This document shows, piece after piece, positions 1 to 10,900 of a stretch of DNA of 34,247 bases. The notes beneath the pieces are model-generated. The model had not been told where the DNA came from, made no database searches, and saw only the letters and a list, made by a program, of their open reading frames with translations. The stretch is from Mnemiopsis leidyi (lineage: Eukaryota; Ctenophora; Tentaculata; Lobata; Bolinopsidae). The position numbers were made by a program, and so were the translations under genes. The stretch is from assembly GCA_000226015.1 (NCBI GenBank), contig JH153643.1, positions 1-34,247 of the forward strand, in the 5' to 3' direction. Positions within the stretch are counted from its first letter, which is position 1. Each line of letters begins with the position of its first letter.

Positions 1-560
1 AGCACCGGATATCAATATTGCAGGTAGGCCCTTCCGATTATACATTCCATAACTTCTCATTTGGTTGGATTCAGTCAAAAATTGGTTTGCTTATTTTTGG
101 CACACAGTTTAGATGCCCATAAGTCCCAAAATACTGAAGTTAGGAACATCATGCTTTCGAAATATGGTAGATTGATCCTTTTGCAGTAACCTAAGAGTAT
201 TCAAGTAGTAGCACTTTAAGAGTGTCTATGACTTTTTCCTTGTTAAAGGCACCTGACTTTAAAAAAAGGCCAAATCAGCAAAAACGACCACTTAAAAAAA
301 ACGTGTCCTTATACCAGTAACTCTAAATGATTGATTGGGCGCAGTTGTCATTTGTAATCATCAAGATTTCGTGATAGGGTTTGATACGTAACTCTCTCAT
401 GGTACTCTGTCATAGATATTGTGTAACTGGGCGCAGTTGTCCGGCAGCCGTCTAGGAGCTGATTTCGAATTATATAAAATTCTATTGACTAAGTTTTTTA
501 CTTTATACAGTAGCTGAGCTGATTTTATTAAGATTTTTGCCCATGCAATCTTCTTCAGTT
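1..560. other. 5' flank of MCM2, no gene seen
   Basis: AT-rich non-coding stretch without a convincing exon. A 14-bp string, TGGGCGCAGTTGTC, occurs twice, near 337 and 427, and a related string (GGGCGCAGTT) recurs near 24,422. It may therefore belong to a dispersed repeat. The only long open frame here, on the - strand from 693 to 397, overlaps the repeat copy at 561-690 and is not a host gene by my reading. Confidence 0.5.
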
Positions 561-690
561 GACTCAGCCGAATGACCGGGAAACCGCGATTGAGGGTTAA
601 ATGAGGAGGGTCTCCGTTAAAAGATCTAGTTAATCTTCCAGGAGCCCCTTCAGTATAACTGTAAAAGCCTGGGTACTGGTGTAACAAATA
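561..690 (-). repeat. Dispersed repeat family 'PHLTL', copy A
   Basis: Read on the - strand, this segment contains a block also found at 9455-9547 (+) and 32845-32956 (+). Copies A and C match at about 45 of 50 bases over the core, which translates in copy A to PHLTLNRG followed by PVIRLSQL. Copy B shares the upstream half (GGCTTTTACAG...TTTAACGGAGACCCTC). Three diverged copies in both orientations indicate an interspersed retroelement (SINE, or the 3' part of a LINE). Whether the frame is translated is unknown. Confidence 0.65.
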
Positions 691-752
691 CAAATAAAAA
701 TATATAAATGATGTTAATTGAAAATGTGTTTTATTCTCGACTTTTAAAGGTT

Positions 753-754
753 AG
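753..754 (+). promoter_or_regulatory. Candidate trans-splice or 5'UTR acceptor of MCM2
   Basis: AG immediately before the MCM2 ATG, preceded by a T-rich tract (CTTTTAAAGGTTAG). The same arrangement is seen at the other genes of the window, so it is recorded as a candidate spliced-leader acceptor. A conventional 5'UTR intron would look the same. Confidence 0.4.
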
Positions 755-3700
755 ATGGACGAACCAAGTAACCCTCCAAGTTCTCCTGGGCGTCGGCGTA
801 TTATAGAATTTTCAAGCTCTCCACCTAGGGACAGATCGGAAGTAGGTCAATCTGACAATCTTCCTGCTTTTGAGGATGAAACTAACATTCTTGGTCGTGA
901 TGTAGAAGATGAAGATGAGGTAAGGAACCATGCTGAAGCATGTAAATCATTGCTATTTTCTTTAGTTGCCTAGGTGCAATGCAGTAGCTGTTGTTCTTCT
1001 TTTTTCCTGAAAAACAAGAATTTTTGTATGCATCATTTCAAAGAATAAAATCAAATTTCAAGTATATCTTATTCTCCACACGGACCATTAAAATAATTAA
1101 GAGCATGGAGCTAATGGACATCATTACATGCAAAGCTCCAGTCTTTTCAAAAAAGAAAAGAGAAACACCTATTTCATAGGCAGACATTTTCCTGCTTTTA
1201 ATTAGTTCTTGAGAACTTGGAATTAGATAGTCCAAATTCCAGATACAAGGATGATAAGTATTGACACACTTTTAGCACCAGTATGATCAAGGGATGTATT
1301 CTAAGCTTGTAATCTCAGGGTGAAGGGGAGGATTTGTTTGGAGACAATATGGAAAGGGACTATCAGCCGATTCCTGAATTGGACACTTATGAAGAGGATC
1401 TAATTGACAGAGAGGAGTATGGTGCCATGAGCCCAGGAGCAAGGTAACATTTCATTTAGTTTACATTCAAATGTTAAACTTAGCTGTATTGCTAGTGCGT
1501 GGCTGCACTTGGCATTAGCTGCTGTGCTTGTTCTCATCTGTGCTGACTGCCAGCGTGGTCATGCATTGCATGAAATAAGCGAATCTCTGGCCATAGGTGA
1601 TATTTGTAATTTAATAGACCAGAATTTAAATGTTCTCCACATCATTTTTTCTGTACAACAGAAGTGTACCAGTATTTATGATATAGTTTTGTTACTTGTA
1701 AGATACTATCTGACAAGGATTATAAGTTCAAGAGGAGGGAGGCTCTAGAAATTATAATCCTAGGTTAGGGTCAGGCAATTGCTATTCTGTATGCTTTCAG
1801 GGCAGCTGCAGAAAGTGAAATGAGAGAAAGGGATCGTGCAATGGCTGATAGGGGAGATGGTAGAATGCGCAGAGGAATACTTTTTGATGCTGCTGATGAG
1901 GATGCCAGACCTGGGAGGAGAAGGCGCATCATTCAACAGGCTGGTGAGGATGAACCCATGGATGATATGCCGGAAGCTATAGAGAACTTAGAGGATTTAA
2001 AGGGTCATTCTATATCAGAGTGGGTTTCCATGATTGGTCCTAGACTCGAAATAAAGAACAGGTTTAAACAATTTCTACGTACTTATGTAGATGAGAAGGG
2101 TGCATCAGTGTATCGTGAAAAGATGAGACAGATGTGTGAAGCTAACAAGCAAAGTCTTATTGTCAGCTACAATGGTTTGGCAGCTGAACAGTCTGTGATA
2201 GCATACTTCTTGCCAGAGGCACCTAAAGAAATGCTTTCAATCTTTGACGAGGCTGCAAAGGAAGTAGTTCTGTCACTGTTCCCTAATTATGACAGGATAG
2301 CCACTCAGATCCATGTGAGGATATCCGAGTTACCATTACTTGAAGAAATAAGATCATTGAGGCAATTGCATTTAAATCAACTTATCAGAACATCAGGTGT
2401 AGTAACTAGCCACACAGGTGTGCTACCTCAATTAAACCTGGTAAAATTCGACTGTACCAAGTGTGGAAATACAATTGGGCCGTTAGTTCAGACTCAAAAC
2501 AAAGAGGTTAAACCAACTTCCTGCCCTGAATGTCAGTCATATGGGCCTTTCGAAGTTAACATGGAGCAGACTGTTTATCAAAATTATCAGAGAATAACAA
2601 TTCAAGAAAGTCCTGGAAAGATTGCAGCAGGTCGATTGCCTCGCCAAAAAGATGCTATCTTGTTGGGGGATCTTGTTGACATCTGTAAGCCCGGAGATGA
2701 GGTAGAATTAACAGGCATCTACACCAACTCTTTTGATGGATCTCTCAATACTATGAATGGATTTCCTGTTTTCAGTACTGTTATTGAAGCCAATTATGTT
2801 GTTGTCAAGGAAGATAAGGAGGCAGTTGACAACTTGAATGACGAGGACATCAAGGATATTCTTGCTCTAAGTAAAGATGAGAACATAGGAGAACGTGTAA
2901 TTAATAGCATTGCTCCTTCAATTTATGGACACGATAACATCAAGCGTGCTATTGGTCTTTCCTTGTTCAGTGGTGTCCCCAAGAACCCGGGCAAGAAGCA
3001 CAAAGTAAGAGGAGACATCAATGTTTTATTGTGTGGTGATCCTGGAACTGCAAAATCTCAGTTTTTGAAATATGTTACCAAAGTTGCTCACAGACCAGTA
3101 TTTACCACTGGGCAAGGTGCCAGTGCAGTTGGTCTGACAGCATATGTGCAAAAGCATCCTGTCACCAGAGAGTGGACTTTGGAGGCTGGTGCTCTTGTTT
3201 TAGCTGATAATGGAGTCTGTTTAATTGATGAGTTTGACAAAATGAATGATGCTGATAGAACATCAATCCATGAAGCCATGGAACAGCAAACGATTTCCAT
3301 TTCCAAGGCTGGAATTGTTGCTCAACTTCAAGCTAGATGTGCTATCATTGCTGCAGCTAATCCCATTGGAGGTAGGTATGATCCATCTCTTACATTTGCT
3401 GAAAATGTTGACCTCACAGAGCCCATACTTTCAAGATTTGATGTACTGTGTGTAGTTAGGGATACTGTAGATCCGGTAATTGATGAGAAAATGGCTAGAT
3501 TTGTAACCGGATCACATGTTAGACATCACCCTAGTAACATGATGAACCCCGACCTCAGTGAAGACCAAACTCAAACTGACACTGTCAAACAAGATCTTCT
3601 CAAGAAATACATTATGTATGCAAGAACAAAAATAAAACCAAAGCTGCACTATGTTGACCAGGATAAGATAGCGTCTCTCTATGCTGAACTGAGAAGGGAA

Positions 3701-4156
3701 AGCATGGCCACTGGCTCAATCCCAATCACAGTACGACACATAGAAAGCATGATACGGCTTTCTGAAGCTCACGCCAAAGTCCATCTTAGAGAATATGTTC
3801 GGGAAGACGATATCAATATTGCTATCAGAATTATGCTTGAGAGTTTCATCGACACTCAGAAGTTTTCAGTGATGAAAAATATGAAGCACACTTTCTCAAA
3901 GTATCTTTCATACAAGAAAGACAACAACGAGCTTCTGCTTTTCATCCTTAAGCAGCTTGCCAAGGACCAAATGGTATATTCACGATCCAGGCATGGTGGA
4001 GATATTCAGACAGTGGAAATTTCTGCTGAGGAACTGGAAGACAAAGCCAGACAGATAAACATCCACAACCTTCAGCCCTTCTATGAAAGTGAAGTTTTCT
4101 TGTCCAACAGATTCGTACATGATAAGAAGAACAAGACCATTTTACTCACCATGTAA
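755..4156 (+). CDS. MCM2: DNA replication licensing factor MCM2
   Basis: Subunit of the nuclear MCM2-7 replicative helicase. Three exons join in frame: 755-919, 1319-1443 and 1801-4156, giving 881 aa against about 904 in human. The N-terminus is Ser/Pro-rich and acidic. It holds the histone H3-H4-binding segment MERDY..IPELD.Y, with Tyr70 and Tyr79 matching the conserved human pair. A C4 zinc finger has Cys315, 318, 338 and 341. The AAA+ core has Walker A GDPGTAKS (about 509-516), Walker B CLIDEFD (about 570-576) and the arginine-finger motif SRFD (about 641-644). A winged-helix-like C-terminus follows. Donors are GAG|GTAAGG and CAAG|GTAAC, acceptors TCTCAG and TTTCAG. All catalytic motifs are intact. 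An AG directly precedes the ATG. Only two introns is few for an animal MCM2. Confidence 0.97.
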
Positions 4157-4210
4157 GCTTTTTACGCAGCCTGGCAATGTGCCAAACAAATAATATTTGA
4201 GTGTTTAGTT

Positions 4211-4252
4211 CTGAATTGCTTGTAAAAGAACTGAATTACTTGTAAAAGAACC
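4211..4252 (+). repeat. 22-bp tandem duplication in MCM2 3'UTR
   Basis: The string TGAATTGCTTGTAAAAGAAC is followed at once by a near-identical copy with one substitution (ACTTG for GCTTG). It is a small, recent tandem duplication with no evident function. Confidence 0.7.
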
Positions 4253-4354
4253 GAAATGAAGGAAGAGCCTTTGTTTCATCCATTGCCTACATGGTTGAAT
4301 GGATTCTATTATCTTAAAATGGTGCCAAAATTGTTAAAGTTAGATAATAATGCT

Positions 4355-4360
4355 ATTAAA
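4355..4360 (+). terminator. Candidate poly(A) signal of MCM2 (ATTAAA)
   Basis: ATTAAA lies about 200 bp after the MCM2 stop codon. It is the best variant hexamer in the spacer; no AATAAA was found before the next gene. Confidence 0.4.
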
Positions 4361-5142
4361 CTCTAGGTTAAAGCCAATAACCATATGACTGACATGAAAG
4401 TTATACTTAGCCCTGATGTAATGCGAGTTCTACTTTTTAAGTTATTTATAATTCATTTTATCTTTTTAACAAGTTTTTATCGAATGAAATTTTTATTGAT
4501 CAATGGTCAAGGAACATTTTTGGTAGGTCCTGATGTAAGGAAATTTTTTCAAATGTGTATGTTTTACAGACGACATTTTGCTAGGTTGACTATATGTTCT
4601 AAGTTTTTACTAGCTACGACTTTCTGATGATGGGTTGTCCTCATAAATCATGAATTGAATTATTTGTTTGAGTTTATGATGTGATGATGATGCTCTATGG
4701 GCATAGTTACATCGCTTCCATACTGTGGAGTGTCAATGTTTGAACTTGCTGATGTAACACTAAATGCACTTATGGTTGAAAGTTTGACACAGTTTCGTCA
4801 AAAAATGATGTTTTCAATGAGGAATTCTCATGTTTAAAATATATTTATTATTACAATTCAATTAGTTGATAATTACAAACATGAATTTATTTGATGATTA
4901 CACTGTTTCATTGCCTTATTGCCAGTGGATTGTAAGTAATGTTTAGAACGATCTTGATATTCTTATATTTGAAGGTATTACAGAACAATGTCTATAAATT
5001 GTCAGAATTGGTGTTCTGTAATTTGTAAACTGATATAATGGAGATGACATGAGAAAATAACATTCTATAGTCCATAATATTTCAACCTCCATCGATTTCT
5101 GGTACTTCCATCTAATTCTGTAACTTTACACATTTGCAGGAT
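4361..5142 (+). other. MCM2-MadBub spacer
   Basis: AT-rich non-coding spacer with scattered short frames that lack codon structure. It ends in a good acceptor, ACACATTTGCAG at 5128-5139, three nucleotides before the MadBub ATG. No promoter element was recognised. Confidence 0.5.
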
Positions 5143-8100
5143 ATGGAGTGGGAGCAGTGTAAGGAGAACATAAAACCCAAACGGGAGGGAAGAAACATTT
5201 CCAACATAAACACTACCCCTAAAGGAACGCCAATGTTGGCTCAGATCCAAGAGCGCCAAGCTGCTTTTGAGCGTGAAATTAAAGAGTATGAGGGAGACGA
5301 TGAAATGGAAGTGTGGGTAAAGTATGTTAAATACATGGAGGATGCTTTTCCTGAAGGAGACTATTTAAGTAATGTTGGCACTTTACAGTTCAGATTAATC
5401 AAACGATTTCAAGATGAGGAAAAATATCAGCAAGATCCAAGGCTCCTACGTGTTTTTCTAGACTTAGCCCATCATTCTATTCATGCAACCGATGTTTATG
5501 CCTACTGTTTTCATCACAATCTGGTCACAGGTTTCAGCAAGTTCTGGACTGATTGGATCACATGCTGGATATACAAACAACGATATGACAAAGCTCTTAA
5601 AATTTGTGAGAAAGCCATTAAGATATTCAAGAAAACCTCAACTTTTCGAGGAATGAAAGTACAGATTCTTCATGCTATGGATGCTGCAAACACTATGAAC
5701 ATGGTAGATAACATAGACGATTTGAGAAAACCTGGAGAACAGCTGTTCAAAGATCCCTCTCAAAATCAACTCCCTGGTCCTACTTCTCGGGGAATGTCGG
5801 GGAACAAACAGTTTTCCATCTTCAAAGACAAGAATGAACAGCCTGCCACACTTCCATCCATGTCAACAAACCCTCTTGAAACCAAAGTAAGGTGCAAAGA
5901 AAATGCTCAACCCAAGAAACAACGATGGAAAAACGTAGTTGCAGAAACTGAGAGTGCTGAGCCAGTTGGTAAGCCTTTCTCTATATTCGAGGAGAATAGT
6001 GATTCCAATCAGGGCAAGCAACGTTTTGAAAAAAACTCTACTGCATTAAAAGCAAAAAAGGTAGCATCAGCAGCTGAAACTATCCAATCTAGTTCCAATG
6101 TTCCAGTTCTGAAGGGCAATCCCAATCTTGTAAGCACAGTTGGCTACCACAAGAGCAAGGTCTATCCACTGACTGGCGAAGAATGGTCTTTTGAAGAAAT
6201 TGAAGCACAGCGAAGATTCAATGCTAGAAACAACTCTATGAACTCTTCAGCAAACTCTTCAAAAAGATCACTTGATTCAGAGGATAACGAGTTTAGTACA
6301 AATGAAGATAAGAAGTTCAAGTTATGCTCTGATTCCGATTTACTTGATAAATCCTTAAGCTCTTCATCCAAACCACTAAAATCTTGTTTGTCAACTTCTA
6401 GATTTGGTTCCAATATAACAGAGTTTAACATTGAGAACACGATTATGTCTTCAACAAAGAAAAACATTTGCAGAGACACTGATGAGGAAGAATCTGTGAT
6501 GGCCCCAAACTTTAGAGATGCCATCCAGCAAAAACAAAGAGCATCACTAAACTTGTCTGCCAGAAGTGATTCCTCTTTCTTTGCATCAGACTTTAAAAAG
6601 CCAGTTGAAGACAGTTTAAGAATAGCATCTAAGAAGAGTGATACTCCCCAAGATAACCTTGAGAGTAAGTATGATTCCTCTGAAAGTGAATACAAAGATT
6701 GCGACTTACTTGGCAAAGATGGTCCGTCCGATTTTACTTTTAAGGGCCTCCAGACCAGCATTGGACTTCCTCCATCGAATTCTCAATTTGCTATCTACGA
6801 GGACACTGTTTTACGCAATGGTCAAGCAGCTGACCCACAGCAAGAACCAGAGATAATCAAAGGTGCTTTCTCTAAAAAGAAATTAAAACTGAGATCCCCG
6901 ACAAATCCGCTTGCTGATGATAAAGATGATGGATTTGAGATCTTCAGTGACAACTTTAATGAAACACCAGCTAAGAGCAAAGGCACTGAGATATACAGAG
7001 GTCCCCAGAACTTTGATCTTAAAGATATAGATGAGTTTGACGGGAGGCCGTCTGATGCTTTTAAAATCTTCAAGAAAACTCCTGAAAAGTCAGTGGAAGA
7101 ATCTTACTCTCTTAAAAGAGTAGCCTTGACACCTTGCAACAATTCAAGTGGTTCTGGTTATGTCCCATGTACTGTTGAGAAGATGAACGTTAAACCTAGA
7201 AGCACTGACACCCAACTAATCCAAAAACAAGTTATGAACATTCTCAATGATTGCAGCACTATCTCAGAGTCAGATGAAATCTCGCCAAGTGTCAAACAAT
7301 CAAACAGAAAGAACCCTCTCCAAGGCAAAGTATCATTTGTCTCATCCATGCAACGTGAATCAGGAGACTTAGATGAATCAGATAATGAGACTGAATTAGA
7401 CACCAGTGAGAATGTTGCAGCAGTAGCCCCTGCTACCTTCAGTATCTTCACAGATACTGAATCAGCTGCAGACTTAAGTATACCTGAGAAGGAGCATATG
7501 ACGATTCCATTTAGTCAAGAAGAATTTGAGGAAAACAAGAAGCAGTTAACCCCCATTTTGGAGAAGAGTGGAGAATCCAACTGTTCAAGTGTGGACTCTA
7601 ACAAAACATCTAACCCATTATCCACGACTACTGTCGGAGAGAAGCCAGAAAGCACTGGTAGAAGCTTTGGCAACGGATCTTTTGAAAAGGTACATTGCTA
7701 AGACCTAAGTATTCCAATTTTTTTCTACATCTATTTAAAGACCGTTATGCTAGTGATTGAATGTTGGTTATTTGAAATAAACTTTTGACCATAGTTTCTC
7801 ATTATTTATATCATCTAGGATTTTAACTTAAAGCAGTCCTGATATCCCTAGTAAACCTTACAGACAATCTTCATGGATAAACACGGCAAGGTGGAATATA
7901 CAAAGAGCATTGAAACTACTGCGACCATCCATGCTAAGCCCATCTCTTCTCCCAACCCCGAGTTTAAAGAGCCTCTTTTAAAGGTTTTACTTTGTTTACA
8001 TTTTCAATTGCGACTGTTTAGTTTTACACTTGATGATTTAGTAAAGATATGTAATAAGTAATTTAGTTTAAAAGATATATGTAATTGTGCATATTTGATA

Positions 8101-9970
8101 ACTGCAACCACTAGTTGCCTAACATCGCGACCATTTCAGGCAGAAGAAGTAGAGCAGTACTACCCATTATATCCCGATACTACAAACAGGGACGTACATC
8201 TAGACTGTACTATTCTGCCCAAGGTTCCACGGACATCTCTTCTACCCACACAGCCAGTGACTGATCCATACGATCTGGACTTGATAGAGCGTCTTGTTCA
8301 GTCTTTAGATCCCCCTCTTTTCTACCGGCCCAACTTCAATCAGCACTCTTTTGATCTGAAACCTAAACGTGAGATAGCTCTCGGTTCAATGTGCGTAAAG
8401 AACATCACACTAATAGGAAGCGGTGCGTTCGCCAAGGTTTACTCCGGAGACTGTCTGAACGAGAGTGCAGGTGTTTCTGAGCAGCGCGCCTTCAAGATCC
8501 AGTCTCCTCCTTGTCCATGGGAGTTCTACATCCTGTCAGAACTGTTCGAGCGGATGAAGGAGAACGAGACAGGCCGGGATGTGTGCGACATGATCCTACC
8601 AGTCGACTCTGTACACGTTTTCAACAACTCCTCCGTACTTATGACTAGTTTGTTTAACGAGGGCTCCCTCCTTGACATGATGAACCATTACAACTCTAAT
8701 AGGAGAAAGGTATCAGACACAGTGATATGTACCTACACACTGGACATTCTGAGGTGTGTCCGAGCAATACACCAAGCTGACATCATACATGGGGACATTA
8801 AACCCGACAATTTGCTTCTCAAGGACACTGAGAATACCATGCATTCCATGTCCATGAAGATGACTAAAAGTATTGTTTTTGTGGACTTCGGCAGGTCGAT
8901 AGACATGAGGATACTTCCCTCAAATTCCGAGTTCAACGTCCGATCGAGAACAGAAATGTTTGAGTGTGTGGAAATGCAGACAAATCGACCCTGGACTTAT
9001 CAGGTGAGGTTTACACTTATCACGTGTTTAGTTAAAAAGGGGATGGTGCATCGTGCATACAACGTGCATTGTGCACACTGCGTGCATCCGTTCATACCCT
9101 TATGCATTCTAAACCGACGTAGGTTTTACTCATTTAACCGGCAGCTATGCCGAACAAATCTAGAACAAAATTTCTTGGGGTATTTACTTATTAAATGAAA
9201 ATATCTAATATTACCATTCCGTATGATAAACAGAGCTGTCATTCTGATCAAATTAAATCTCGCCTGCTCATTTAATCGAATTAAATTGCAATTTATCTGC
9301 AAATTATCTACATAACATTATAGGTTTTTGTTGCAAATTTTAGTGATCAAGCCTTATACACTACCTCAGCAACTCCAGTGGTCACGCACAATGCACTCCA
9401 CATGACAGCCTTTGATAAATGCAAAGCCATCGATAATTTTTGTCGTATTTAATGTTTGTTACACCTGTACCGAGGCTTTTACAGTCATACCTGGAAGATT
9501 CTCTATCTTTAACGGAGACCCTCATCATTTAACTCTAAATCACGGCTGATAAATTACATCTCATTTCTTCACTTCTTAAATTACTGAATCTTCTATTATT
9601 TAAGCATTAACTAAATTCAAAACAACAAATCACTTTCATTCCACTTGTCACAACAAACTAACTCACGTCTCTACAGGTGGACTACTACGGTTTATTGTCC
9701 TGCATACACCTGATGATCCACGGGGAATACATGTCGGTTTACCAGGACAAACAGACAGGAGTATGGAGACCCAACAAGAAACCTCGCAGACAGGTCGACC
9801 AGGAACTGTTTGGAGAACTGTTCCGAGATTTGCTCAACATTCCAGACTGCCGGAGTATTCCCTCTCTAGACCCATATATATGCAAGTTTGAGGGGTATTT
9901 GAAGAGTAAGGCAACTAGAGAGAGGCACCATGAACTCAAGGCCCATTACATGTTTATGAACCAGAGGTGA
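5143..9970 (+). CDS. BUB1: Mitotic checkpoint Ser/Thr kinase, undivided BUB1/BUBR1 (MadBub)
   Basis: Spindle-assembly-checkpoint protein of kinetochores and the mitotic checkpoint complex. Exons 5143-7689, 7864-7983, 8140-9003 and 9677-9970 join in phase 0 to about 1274 aa. In order it shows: KEN box 1 (7-9); the Mad3/BUB1 TPR-like region (about 35-165); ABBA motif FSIFKD (224-229); KEN box 2 (252-254); ABBA motif FSIFEE (279-284); a Bub3-binding GLEBS motif around EEWSFEE (about 337-359); further ABBA motifs FAIYED (549-554), FEIFSD (598-603) and FSIFTD (766-771); and a KARD-like LTPILE (802-807) fitting the PP2A-B56 LxxIxE rule. The C-terminal kinase keeps GSGAFAKVY (982-990), Lys1008, HGDIKPDN (1106-1113) and DFG (1138-1140), so it looks catalytically competent. 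It thus combines BUBR1-type and BUB1-type parts. The donor at 7984 (GTTTTA) is weak. An AG acceptor lies 3 nt before the ATG, so an upstream coding exon is not excluded. Confidence 0.93.
5812..5994 (+). other. ABBA-KEN-ABBA cassette within MadBub
   Basis: Codons 224-284 encode FSIFKD, then RCKENAQP, then FSIFEE. This is the order known from BUBR1/Mad3 proteins, where the cassette binds Cdc20 in the checkpoint complex. Both ABBA motifs fit Fx[ILV][FY]x[DE]. Spacing from motif to KEN is about 22-25 residues on each side. Confidence 0.85.
9004..9676 (+). other. Last intron of MadBub
   Basis: A 673-bp intron with donor CAG|GTGAGG and acceptor TCTCTACAG. It splits the kinase domain after the CVEM...PWTYQ motif, ahead of VDYYG. 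It contains copy B of the dispersed repeat family and is otherwise AT-rich, with no sign of a gene. Confidence 0.8.
9455..9547 (+). repeat. Dispersed repeat family 'PHLTL', copy B
   Basis: Matches the reverse complement of 561-690: TTTGTTACACC.GTACC.AGGCTTTTACAGT, then CCTGGAAGATT, then TTTAACGGAGACCCTC. It lacks about 12 bp present in copy A and is frame-broken by that gap. It lies inside the last MadBub intron. Confidence 0.65.
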
Positions 9971-10500
9971 AATACAGTGCGGTAGATTTCCAGTAAGGTA
10001 CAGACGGAGAGTAGGTCTGATAACAATGTCTGTTGTGTATAACCCGAACTGGTTGAGGTGAACTGCTGCAAATATGTACAGTTAAAAGTTTGTGGTTCAT
10101 CGTGGACATTTATTGTGTCCTGTGTAAATATTCAATGTGGTGTAGTGCTTCGGGCTTCCCATTTCTATGTGTATTTTATTTAAACAATACCGAGTGTAGA
10201 GGTGCATGGTTCAGTTATATACGGATAGAAATAGTATGACACATTATCAATATGAATATGAGACGATATAATATGTCAAATGAACTAGAAATGAGCTTTA
10301 AATTCAAAGTTGTGAAATAGACTGGCTGGTAGTGTTGACATTTTCACTTTATTACATTCAATAACTCTACATGGAACGTTGGACGTAATCTAATTTTAAT
10401 TTGACACTATTAGAGTATATTACACACGAACGAATATGATATAAGTACACGCTATGTTTATCTCCTCCACTCATATTTGAGCCATATGTGGAATGTATCG
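9971..10500 (+). other. MadBub 3'UTR and downstream spacer
   Basis: Non-coding AT-rich sequence after the MadBub stop. No AATAAA was found near the stop; the first one in this spacer is at 11771. The transcript end cannot be fixed from sequence. Confidence 0.4.
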
Positions 10501-10619
10501 AACGCCCGCCCCTCATCAAATTTTCCCAGCTTTAGTCCGTATCACTAGACCACATTAATTTTCTGCATATCAAGATATTATTACTCCGCATGAGGTAATA
10601 TCCCCTCCGAGCTGAGCCC

Positions 10620-10900
10620 TCTGTCAAGTACGATTCATTGTCTGGCACCCACGTGGCGGTGTCACATGACCAAATCACGTACATCACAACATGTAAATTG
10701 TACACAAAATTGTGTACATCACAACTTATACATTGTACATCAGCTCCACTTTTAAACGGTCCGACTTGATATGATCAAATGTAGCTTGAAGTGTACAGGA
10801 GCATTAGTGCTGGATGCGTCACAGGAATGCGTGGAATGACGTCATGCCAGCTGTGAAATATGTGTCCTGTAGTGGTGTGATGTGATTAGCTGCGTGTTTT
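10620..10900 (+). promoter_or_regulatory. Promoter-like stretch upstream of AAGAB
   Basis: A cluster of transcription-factor-like sites about 1.1-1.3 kb before AAGAB: an E-box CCACGTGGC near 10647, a related TCACATGAC near 10661, a 9-bp-arm palindrome (TGTACACAA/TTGTGTACA) at 10699-10718, and a perfect palindromic CRE (TGACGTCA) at 10837-10844. The rest of the 9971-11933 spacer lacks such motifs. Reading it as the AAGAB promoter is inference; if transcription starts here, an outron or 5'UTR intron would end at the AG at 11923. Confidence 0.4.

Noticed and set aside
6162-6761. 199-codon open frame antisense to MadBub exon 1
   Set aside because: Ser/Leu-rich mirror of the Ser- and acid-rich sense coding sequence; no protein character of its own.
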